Virus record (IMG/VR): IMGVR_UViG_3300021138_002231
Span: 19,936 to 83,935 of that record
DNA from: a virus
DNA: 64,000 nucleotides
Reading direction: 5' to 3' (one strand)
Part shown: positions 45,852 to 53,978 of the stretch, piece by piece
Layout of the letters: each line of letters begins with the position of its first letter
How positions within the stretch are numbered: the first letter of the stretch is position 1
Made by a program: the position numbers and the translations under genes
Notes under the pieces: generated by a model
Seen by the model: the letters and a program-made list of their open reading frames with translations, nothing else
The model's database searches: none
Told to the model about the DNA's origin: nothing

Positions 45852-46880
45852 TTATTCATCAAGATTTGTATCTTTTACCTCTTCGGTTAGTTGTTCAGAA
45901 AAAGCATGCATTTCAGAATCTGAAGACACAATAACATTTTCATATATAAAATCATCTGTTGTCAAAGCGTTACCAGAAGCGCTTACAGTAAATCCCATAT
46001 TAAGCATACGTTGTACAGTGAATGGTGCTGAAACATACATATAACAAAATCCATCTACATAATTAATTGTATCTTGTCTATGAAATTCATACTCAGCAAA
46101 ACTTTGATTATCATTAAATGCTTGCATGGTAATGATTTTTGGAGGTTGAAGTAAATCAAACCCATCAGGTAATGCTATATAAAGATTACAATTATTACTT
46201 ATATCATATCCTGACCCAGTTAATGGCACAGAACCATCATAATTAATCTTAAAATATATTTTTCTTGATTCTTTTGGTTTAGATGGATTAGATTCAAATG
46301 CAGCAGGCATGGTAGAAACAACTTGTGTGCCCAATCTGTAAGGTCTTAAAGTAGTATATTCGGAATCATCATATAATTGTATAGAAAACTCAGGTATTTT
46401 TTGATTGTATGTAATATATAGTCTATTTGAAATAGTTAGTAAAGAAAACAATCTTTTAGGATTATAATTTTCAATATATAATGTTGAATGCATATTTTTT
46501 AAAGTAACTAAAATATTATTGTTTGCATCCAATGCTAATGTGCAGTCTTCCGTATTAATCTCATATTTTTTATTATTTATTTCAAAAACAATCGAATTAT
46601 TATCTAAATTTAAATTACTTACATTGCTCAATGAAATTGCCGTTACGAATGGAAAAGTTGTATCTTTACTAAATACAATTCTGACTTTATCTCCGTCATT
46701 TAATATGTAAGCTTTAATTTCATTTGATTTAATCCAAAAAGCCAATTTGTCATTTTTAGCCCCGATAAAAGCATTATCTGGAGCTGATTCAAATAAAACA
46801 TTTGTATTAGTTTCATTATCTGTAACTAATACAAATCCAGAAGAATATTTTTTATCATATTTAATAGATAGTTTTGACAT
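45852..46880 (-). CDS. Tail-associated beta-rich protein, 342 aa
   Basis: Not recognised as a named family. It is a 342-residue, mostly beta protein with short repeated strands in the first half and a mixed C-terminal half (MYVSAPFTVQRML). The C-terminus is acidic. It sits between the 1199- and 2342-residue tail genes, with 38 bases before it and 3 bases after it, so it is almost certainly translated with them. A baseplate wedge, fibre connector or fibre chaperone are all possible. The sequence itself does not choose between them. No clear Shine-Dalgarno sequence precedes the ATG. Confidence 0.6.
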   Translation of the reverse strand: MSKLSIKYDKKYSSGFVLVTDNETNTNVLFESAPDNAFIGAKNDKLAFWIKSNEIKAYILNDGDKVRIVFSKDTTFPFVTAISLSNVSNLNLDNNSIVFEINNKKYEINTEDCTLALDANNNILVTLKNMHSTLYIENYNPKRLFSLLTISNRLYITYNQKIPEFSIQLYDDSEYTTLRPYRLGTQVVSTMPAAFESNPSKPKESRKIYFKINYDGSVPLTGSGYDISNNCNLYIALPDGFDLLQPPKIITMQAFNDNQSFAEYEFHRQDTINYVDGFCYMYVSAPFTVQRMLNMGFTVSASGNALTTDDFIYENVIVSSDSEMHAFSEQLTEEVKDTNLDE

Positions 46881-46918
46881 AATTTTACCATTTGTTATTA
46901 ATAGATATTATACACGCT

Positions 46919-49900
46919 TTACTCTGAAATTAACACATCTCCATTAATAAGTAATTTTAATCCTGTTGGTGATGTTAATTCGCCTTGGCCCCATGTCCAG
47001 TGTATTCTGCCAGTACTATCTATTCTAATTAATTTTGATGACTTTCCATTGTTTAATCTGTCATTAATTAAAGCCCAATATTGTACATTGTCTCCATATG
47101 GAATGGCTCGAATAACATCACCTGGAACACTTAAATTCATAATAGGGGTATCAGCAGTAGAAGAGTGATTAATTAAAAGAATTTGACCATTTCCACTGCT
47201 GTTAGCTGGTAAAGCAAATAGAACTTGTACTGCTGTATTTGTAGAAATATCATAGGCTTGACCTAATAATCCTGGAGTAAATGAAGCTACAGAAGATGAT
47301 ATAGCCCATATGATATTATTATTAGAATCATATTTTATAGCACACCATTCTCCACAAGTTCCCACTATCCAAGAACCATCGTCTTTAACCTGAATGCTAA
47401 TTGGATTATAAATATTATCATACAAAATATTACCAGTATAAACATTCAAAGTAACAGGAGTTCCGTATTGTCCGCCTGGTCCTTGTAAAACGGTATCTAT
47501 TTTACCGTCTCCATTATAATCTCCATTATTCGATGTAGAAGATGTATAGGATGGTATACCTTGCTCTGCTGCCATTGTGCCAGCAAAACTATTAATACCT
47601 AGATTTTGATACTGTCCTGTAGGGAGATTATATGTAGGTGTCCCTCCTGGCGTCAATGTTCCGCCAGTAGATGTTGTTTTTATTGCCCCGTTTGTGATAA
47701 TCACTTGTAATGTGCCAGTCCAAGCTTGGATTTGAGTATTTATCGCAGCGCTAAAGGTGCTTTGTATTGTAGCAGAATTACCGCCAATAGGATTAAAAGG
47801 AATTGTATTAACGCCTGAGTCTCCCAAAGTGATGGATTGTTTGCCAGAAACTAAAAATATTTTTGTTGGGTCGATAATAGTAATATTTTGAGAAAAGGCA
47901 ATCCATAATATGCCCAATGACGGATTATATGAAGCACACAAAGCAACAAAATCACCAACGGTTTGATTAAGCCTTATGTTTCCTTGAATTGTTCTTAATA
48001 CATTGAAATTAGAATCTATTTCAACGATTCTATCATTTCCAGTATCTGCAACTACAATATTAGAGTTATTTAATGTCACCATATCAGTAGGAGAATTAAA
48101 ACCTAAAGATGTACCTCCGTTCCAAACCGAGACTGGAGAAAAAGGAATATTATTTATTTGTGCTATATCTGCGTATGTAACCTCATCACTGTCGTCTAAT
48201 GAATATGCACTATATCCATTATTGTTTCGCAAGAAAATAAATTCGCCAACACGAGAAGTGTCTGCTATAGATAATGTATTTTTAGTTTCTCCGCCTTCAG
48301 AATAAGGTGAACCAACTAAAGTATTTATCATAGTTGTAGCTGTATACCAGCCCTGTTGCCCTGTTGCAATATCAGTATAGTCTTTATTCCAAATTAATTC
48401 TGAAGAACTTCCAGGCGCAGAAAAACTTAAAGTTATTGAATTAACTTGTGGTGCCAATGTTAAGTCTAAAGATGCGTTTGTTTCCACAACAATATCAAAC
48501 CAAGACCCATATTTTGAACTCGTATCCACCATGCCGTTATTTGGCAAAGGCACCAAAGTAGTTAAATCAGATTCAATATCCGCTGATCTAGTATAGATAT
48601 TTACAGTCGTACCAGAAGGTGCCACTATATCTGCTGAAACGTTAGTATATTCTGTAGTACTTGCACTACTATTAAATCGAAATACTAAACGACCTTGTTT
48701 GGAATAAAGATTTTGATTCCAAACAAATATAGCAGATGTAGTGTCTAAAATGGCATTTCTGGCTTCTATGACATTTGGGAAAGGTGCAATAGAAGTGCTT
48801 ATTTCAGAGTCATTAGGATGAATCAAATAAAAGTCAACTTCATTACCATCCCATCCATTAGAGCTTGAGGTGTCCCAATAGAAACCAATGCCTTGAATAT
48901 TTTTTATTTGCTGAGTGGATAAACCAAACGCATTGAGAGATAAATATTTATATATTCTTGAAGAGTTAGATATATCTGATTTGTCTCGAATCGAAACCAT
49001 GTTTGATATACTAATTGTTTTTTCAATTCCAGATTCTGTTGTTGTAACAGTTGTGCCATTATCAACTAATAAATAACAGTATATTGTTCCTGGCTTATTG
49101 TTACTAGAAAAACCAAAACCTATACCTAGATCAGTCTCCGAACTCCAATCTTGCGAATTTGCAAAAGAAAAATAAAAATAACGCGAAACTTCATATGTGT
49201 CGATTAATTCATTATTATATGTTGGTGCAGGTAAGACTGGTGGCGCGGGAGGTATTATAATTGCCTTAGTAGCTTTATCTTTAAAAATATTTGCTATATG
49301 CCAACCACTAACATCTAAATTTGTATTGCAAACAGGCAGATAATTAACAGGCTGTGTATTTGTAATATATGCATTAATGCCAGAGCCAACGACTTGAATA
49401 TTTTGATAAGGAGTTGGCACAGTTGCAATTACTAATGCTTCGTCTGCTAGGATAACATTATTAAAATCAGTATCTGTTGTCCATGTAATTGTTTGACTGG
49501 ATAAACCAGTGACGTTTGTACCTACAATTTCATGATGAGTTCTATCAATTGTAGCCAAATCAATAGAAGAAGGCACACCTGTAGCTTCTAAATTTTCACT
49601 CGTGCTTGAAGGTATATAAAAAATAGAGTTAATCAAAGTATCATCAATTTCTGACAATCCAGATTGTTTTTTAAGCGCTAAAACTGTCAAAAGTAAATTG
49701 GCAACGGCTAAATCTGACAATCTATAATTACTCCCTAAAACTAATAAACTTGAGAGCAATGTATCAATTTGATTGTGTGTTAATGTGCCAATATGAGTTA
49801 ATGTATTATGATCTATTGTTGGCAGTCTTTCAGGCGAAAGCGTACCTCTGTCCACTGTAGATAAATCTAAATCAGTAATATAATCACCAGATAATTTACC

Positions 49901-50518
49901 CTGCACATGCAACCCAAGATTTATTTGACTTGGATTAAGAGTTCCTCCGATATGTAAGTGTTTATTAACTACACTTGCTATTGATGCAAATAGGCTAATA
50001 TTTACACGATCATGAGCGGCATCATTATAAAAACTAATGGAAATCGGATTGGTAGTATAATCTATATATATTTGTCCCAAACATACATAATGCACAGGAT
50101 CATTAATCCCAGGAGTATTGACCGAAGAAACGATAAAATCTATTGTTTTTTGAGTGGGTGTGGTAGCATTATTAGTAGCATAAACCCAATATGTGATATT
50201 ATTAACGCCAGCCACCTGTACAGGAAGATTAATAATAGTTGGAGTTGTGGTTTCAGCAGACATCCAACCAACAAACCCTTGTCCGCTAGTAATTTCGAAA
50301 CTAGTTGTGCTCCCAGAAATGGCTTGCATATACCAAGCTGGGTTGGTAGGGTCATTATCTATAATACCATTGCCAAATATGCTATACAATGCTTGTAATT
50401 CATTATCTATGGTATTGAATCTATCAATATCCATTGTGACAATTTCACCAACATTGGCGCTAGGAATAAAATACCCTAATCCATAAATAGGTGTTGAATA
50501 AAGTTGAGATAATGACAT
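46919..50518 (-). CDS. Tail protein with NHL-like propeller and calcium-loop motif, 1199 aa
   Basis: The N-terminus (1-250) is related to that of the 2785-residue protein. Both have an opening 'D-x-x-x-x-N-T-I-x-N-E-L-x-x-L' segment, then HLHIGGTLNPSQINL and GKLSGDYITDLDLS followed by RGTL. Here the last two motifs are adjacent; in the larger protein about 180 residues separate them. Near 830-900 lies an NHL-like blade (SPTDMVTLNNSNIVVADTGN). A dockerin- or EF-hand-like loop, DYNGDGKID, is near 998-1006, and further propeller strands follow. AAGGAAAA lies 7 bases before the ATG. It is probably a baseplate or fibre-attachment protein; the propeller may bind sugars or proteins. Confidence 0.8.
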   Translation of the reverse strand: MSLSQLYSTPIYGLGYFIPSANVGEIVTMDIDRFNTIDNELQALYSIFGNGIIDNDPTNPAWYMQAISGSTTSFEITSGQGFVGWMSAETTTPTIINLPVQVAGVNNITYWVYATNNATTPTQKTIDFIVSSVNTPGINDPVHYVCLGQIYIDYTTNPISISFYNDAAHDRVNISLFASIASVVNKHLHIGGTLNPSQINLGLHVQGKLSGDYITDLDLSTVDRGTLSPERLPTIDHNTLTHIGTLTHNQIDTLLSSLLVLGSNYRLSDLAVANLLLTVLALKKQSGLSEIDDTLINSIFYIPSSTSENLEATGVPSSIDLATIDRTHHEIVGTNVTGLSSQTITWTTDTDFNNVILADEALVIATVPTPYQNIQVVGSGINAYITNTQPVNYLPVCNTNLDVSGWHIANIFKDKATKAIIIPPAPPVLPAPTYNNELIDTYEVSRYFYFSFANSQDWSSETDLGIGFGFSSNNKPGTIYCYLLVDNGTTVTTTESGIEKTISISNMVSIRDKSDISNSSRIYKYLSLNAFGLSTQQIKNIQGIGFYWDTSSSNGWDGNEVDFYLIHPNDSEISTSIAPFPNVIEARNAILDTTSAIFVWNQNLYSKQGRLVFRFNSSASTTEYTNVSADIVAPSGTTVNIYTRSADIESDLTTLVPLPNNGMVDTSSKYGSWFDIVVETNASLDLTLAPQVNSITLSFSAPGSSSELIWNKDYTDIATGQQGWYTATTMINTLVGSPYSEGGETKNTLSIADTSRVGEFIFLRNNNGYSAYSLDDSDEVTYADIAQINNIPFSPVSVWNGGTSLGFNSPTDMVTLNNSNIVVADTGNDRIVEIDSNFNVLRTIQGNIRLNQTVGDFVALCASYNPSLGILWIAFSQNITIIDPTKIFLVSGKQSITLGDSGVNTIPFNPIGGNSATIQSTFSAAINTQIQAWTGTLQVIITNGAIKTTSTGGTLTPGGTPTYNLPTGQYQNLGINSFAGTMAAEQGIPSYTSSTSNNGDYNGDGKIDTVLQGPGGQYGTPVTLNVYTGNILYDNIYNPISIQVKDDGSWIVGTCGEWCAIKYDSNNNIIWAISSSVASFTPGLLGQAYDISTNTAVQVLFALPANSSGNGQILLINHSSTADTPIMNLSVPGDVIRAIPYGDNVQYWALINDRLNNGKSSKLIRIDSTGRIHWTWGQGELTSPTGLKLLINGDVLISE

Positions 50519-50529
50519 TTAATTTTTCC

Positions 50530-50757
50530 TTATTTAATTACATTTGGTTTATAATATTTGGTAACTGGATTAACTCCCCAAACAGAAAATCCCCATCTTA
50601 AAACTCCAGTTTCAGTATTGTCTATGGGTTCATTTACGGTTGTAAAAGAGTTAAAAGAAGTTGCCAATGGTGAACCAGGAGAAGGCGCAGGTAAATTATT
50701 TAAAGCTTCTGCAATATTATTTTGAATAGCATCAGTTAAACCAATAAATTTAGGCAT
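50530..50757 (-). CDS. Small 75-aa protein in the tail cluster
   Basis: A 75-residue protein between the hub-like and 1199-residue genes. It starts with a short helix (TDAIQNNIAEALNNL), then has a Pro/Ser-rich turn and a strand-rich C-terminus ending YYKPNVIK. An AGAGGAAA ribosome site precedes the ATG, and the gaps to its neighbours are about 12 bases, so it looks genuine. No family is recognised; a small structural adaptor is possible. Confidence 0.6.
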   Translation of the reverse strand: MPKFIGLTDAIQNNIAEALNNLPAPSPGSPLATSFNSFTTVNEPIDNTETGVLRWGFSVWGVNPVTKYYKPNVIK

Positions 50758-50769
50758 ATTATTTCCTCT

Positions 50770-53700
50770 TTATCTCCCTTTATTTCCGATAAAATCAGAA
50801 ATTCCTTCAGTGTTTAAATCATCATTTGTTAATTGGCCTGATTTTAAAAAGACAGAAGGGAATTTTTCTCCTTGAATATGAGATACAATAGTATTATTTT
50901 CTTTATCGAATGTATACTTTACCTGCTTATAAAAATAAGCATCTGTGGCATTTTGTGTTCCATTTAAAAAAGTTTGGATAATAAATTGACCAAAATGGTT
51001 CAACGGACGAGTTACATAGCAATCAAAAGAAATATTTTGATAAGTGTGCTGCAATAGATTATCTAGAGCTTGACCATATTTATTTAAACTTTCTTGATCA
51101 CATAATGTATTTTTAACATCACTGACTGCTACTTTATTATATCCTATATAGCCTTCAAATGTGTTTGAAGGTTTATTAAAAGCATTATTTAAACTCGACA
51201 ACGATTCATAATTATATGCATTGTAATAATCATTTATATAGGTAATAATATTACTGTCTAAAGATTTTCCATACAATCTTAAGCCAGCCTGTAACTGATC
51301 TAAAATTGTATTTACTATATAGGAAGATTTTAAAACACCATGTAAATTTTCTGTTGGGTTTGATGCATCTGTGGAATTAGGCAATAAAATATTGCCATCT
51401 GCATCATAATTTCCTAAAAACTTTAAAGTGTCGATATATTTAGGGTTTTGTCTTTGAACTGTATATATATATTGTTGAATTGGATCATAAAACATAACAG
51501 GCAAACCATTTAAATTAATAATTAATTCTAAAGCATTTTTAGTCACAGATTCAATAGAATTCAATGGCGTACCGAATAGTATTTCTGATGCTATTGGATT
51601 TTCTTGTGGCAAATAAGACAATCTATAATTCATAGCAGTTTCAAATGCCTGTGTCCCTGTTTGACGCGAATACCAGGGTGATAGCCCAGCACATTCTATG
51701 CAAAAATCTAAAATTCTACCATATCTCATTCCTTTAAAATTAAAAGTAGTTCTAAAAGGTATGTCATGAAGCATTTTACTCATTAAATCTTTGGCTTGAA
51801 TCGTTGTTATTGAGCCATTATGAGAATATGTAGTGCTAATAGAGGTAATAATGCCCTGAAAATAAGGTATAGTTTCTCCATACCCAGCGCCTAATGTAAT
51901 GGCAAAAACATTGTTTTCCAATAAATCTAAGATTTTTTGTCCAATAGGATTTGTTGCTATATTATGCAATACAACAGTGGCTGAAGCAGTTAAATAGGAG
52001 CTATTTCTACCTGCCGCTTCGTAAGTAACATCCCAATTATAGAGCCATTCACTAATATCTCCCCATTCTAATGATTTCACTATTTGAGGTGTTGGGATGG
52101 CTGGATTTGAACTTGTTGATGTAATTGTTGTCGTTTTAATCGGTGTTCTTACATGTGAAAATATAGGTCCTTCTATTGTGGTATTAAAATTAATTCTTCC
52201 ATTAACATTTAATATGCCATTTTGTTTATTATATGTATATGTGGCCCCATTTGAATCTGATCTAAACGTGCAATTTAATTCCGATGATGATGATCTATAA
52301 TCACCATGATATGAAGGCATAGTATCCATTTTATCATAGCTATTTCCATTAATTGTATACCTATGTGAATCAAAAGCAGTTTGTATTTCTGTTAAATAAG
52401 ATTGAGTTATTTGATTTAAATCAGCATTTGTATCTTGAGGATATGGATAAGAAAAAGTGAAATTAACATTACCTAAATCGCTTGTATTATTTGTGGAGTC
52501 ATAATTTTCTGGATGATAATTGTTAAAAGCCATAGGTCCATATTCAAATGAACATTGAATATTTGTGAATATAATGTCAATAATACTATCTTCTGGCACT
52601 TTGTGATAGGTATAATTATTATCGTTTGTCCAATCTGCGGGTATTGGATTAAAATTATGCCACGTAACAGTATCAGAACTTGTTGTTCCAAATCCAATCA
52701 ACATTGACGGTCCCACATAATGTACGCAAACATAATATTTATCAAATTTCCCGAATGCATAAATTTCATTAGTAAATTTAATTTTATCCCATTGTTGTTT
52801 TTGAGGATTATAAAATGCCAATTCTGGAGATTTGTCTGGTGTCAATATTAAATTATATTGCGAAATATAATTTGGATCAGGGGTTCCATTTTTACCCCAG
52901 CGAATTACAATACTTGCATTGGAATCTGATATTGCAGGATTTTCATTTTGAGAAAGATCACAATATTGGAATTTTAATTGGAAACCACAATTTATAGAAC
53001 CCTTTGCGTTAATTTTACGTGGTGCTGGCGCGACATTAGCTGTACTTGTAGCGGGATAATATAAATATGCGTTTTCATATGCCAAATCTTTTGAGATTGG
53101 ATATAATCTTTGAACTATAGCTCTATTATTAATAGCATTTACATGTATAGAAGCAGAAGATTGATCAATATTCTGATGAATTGTTGAAATATTATTTGCC
53201 TGAGGTATTGGATTATAAAAAGCTTGATAAATAAAATTATTTTCTGGATAATTTGTCAATTGCCATATATTATATGTTTTATTTATTTGAGCATTAGTAT
53301 AAATATTATTTCTAGATGGTATGTAAGGATATTGTATATTTCCTGTATCTAATTTATCCGCTAAACCAGGATTGGGTTTAGCAGAATTATCGGGTATAGT
53401 CCCATTGTAAGTATTTGGTATATTGGTTCCAGTAAATGGTGGATTATATCCTTTAATTTGAGAATTGCTTAAATATTGATCCGATGCTCCTGGGGCCATT
53501 ATCAGGTTATGTACATTACAAGTTTGGCTTGGTTGTAAGTACCCATAAACATATGTTAAATTAGGGGCCACTAAATGAGGATTTACTTCTGGAATTAAAC
53601 CTCCATTGAATTGAGGCACAGGTTTCAATCTTTCGCTTATTTCTTTGTTGTTATTTATGTAATAATACGTTTCAGGTAAAAGATTATTTCCATCTGGTTG

Positions 53701-53799
53701 AGTTTTATTTCTAGCATAGTATCCATTAACGCTTGGTTTATTTGGGGCATAAATTGCGCCAATAATACATGTACCTATTAATTCTCTTTGATCTGCCAT
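50770..53799 (-). CDS. Baseplate hub-like protein (gp27/late-control D type), 1009 aa
   Basis: The C-terminal half (about 580-1000) resembles tail hub proteins of the gpD/gp27 group. Signs are WGDISEWLYNWDVTYEA opening a hub beta-domain, then VFAITLGAGYGETIPYFQG and a 'GSITTIQAKDLMSKML' segment, the typical 'TI-x-A-x-D-x-x-x-x-L' phrase. The hub would form the ring at the tip of the tail tube. The N-terminal 560 residues are Pro/Asn/Tyr-rich, include a lectin-like beta region around 250-420, and have no counterpart in T4 gp27, so the protein is much enlarged. There is no membrane segment. The ribosome site is weak. The neighbouring terminator at 53838-53872 suggests a new transcript starts here. 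Confidence 0.65.
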   Translation of the reverse strand: MADQRELIGTCIIGAIYAPNKPSVNGYYARNKTQPDGNNLLPETYYYINNNKEISERLKPVPQFNGGLIPEVNPHLVAPNLTYVYGYLQPSQTCNVHNLIMAPGASDQYLSNSQIKGYNPPFTGTNIPNTYNGTIPDNSAKPNPGLADKLDTGNIQYPYIPSRNNIYTNAQINKTYNIWQLTNYPENNFIYQAFYNPIPQANNISTIHQNIDQSSASIHVNAINNRAIVQRLYPISKDLAYENAYLYYPATSTANVAPAPRKINAKGSINCGFQLKFQYCDLSQNENPAISDSNASIVIRWGKNGTPDPNYISQYNLILTPDKSPELAFYNPQKQQWDKIKFTNEIYAFGKFDKYYVCVHYVGPSMLIGFGTTSSDTVTWHNFNPIPADWTNDNNYTYHKVPEDSIIDIIFTNIQCSFEYGPMAFNNYHPENYDSTNNTSDLGNVNFTFSYPYPQDTNADLNQITQSYLTEIQTAFDSHRYTINGNSYDKMDTMPSYHGDYRSSSSELNCTFRSDSNGATYTYNKQNGILNVNGRINFNTTIEGPIFSHVRTPIKTTTITSTSSNPAIPTPQIVKSLEWGDISEWLYNWDVTYEAAGRNSSYLTASATVVLHNIATNPIGQKILDLLENNVFAITLGAGYGETIPYFQGIITSISTTYSHNGSITTIQAKDLMSKMLHDIPFRTTFNFKGMRYGRILDFCIECAGLSPWYSRQTGTQAFETAMNYRLSYLPQENPIASEILFGTPLNSIESVTKNALELIINLNGLPVMFYDPIQQYIYTVQRQNPKYIDTLKFLGNYDADGNILLPNSTDASNPTENLHGVLKSSYIVNTILDQLQAGLRLYGKSLDSNIITYINDYYNAYNYESLSSLNNAFNKPSNTFEGYIGYNKVAVSDVKNTLCDQESLNKYGQALDNLLQHTYQNISFDCYVTRPLNHFGQFIIQTFLNGTQNATDAYFYKQVKYTFDKENNTIVSHIQGEKFPSVFLKSGQLTNDDLNTEGISDFIGNKGR

Positions 53800-53837
53800 T
53801 TAAATTTATCGCCCTAATAATATTAACATGTTTATAC

Positions 53838-53872
53838 AAATTAATGGGGAGTAGATTACTCCCCATTAATTT
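53838..53872 (-). terminator. Intrinsic terminator downstream of the CCA-type gene
   Basis: Perfect 16-base arms, 53838-53853 and 53857-53872, with a 3-base loop. The core is GGGGAGTA/TACTCCCC with AT-rich ends. The stop codon of the 40-codon ORF sits at the loop. It probably ends the transcript of the CCA-adding-type gene. Confidence 0.78.
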
Positions 53873-53978
53873 CGTGTTCTAAATCTCTTTCAATGCGATC
53901 CGTTAATACTGTTAAATCATTATGATCGTATATTTTAAATGATAACAAAGATTTAATCCAATTTATTAGGAATTTCAT
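53856..53978 (-). CDS. Putative 40-aa small protein overlapping the CCA-type gene end
   Basis: A short ORF whose ATG lies inside the last nine codons of the CCA-type gene, in another frame. A GAAGG sequence about 6 bases upstream could be its ribosome site. The peptide starts MKFLINWIKSLLSF and ends in an acidic tail (HEINGE), so it may be a small membrane-associated helix followed by a soluble segment. Its stop codon is in the loop of the terminator. The translation signal is moderate and function is unknown. Confidence 0.4.
   Translation of the reverse strand: MKFLINWIKSLLSFKIYDHNDLTVLTDRIERDLEHEINGE

Noticed and set aside
50012-50486. Plus-strand ORFs of 97 and 128 codons opposite the 1199-residue gene
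   Set aside because: They are shadows of the long minus-strand gene and have no ribosome site or recognisable protein.
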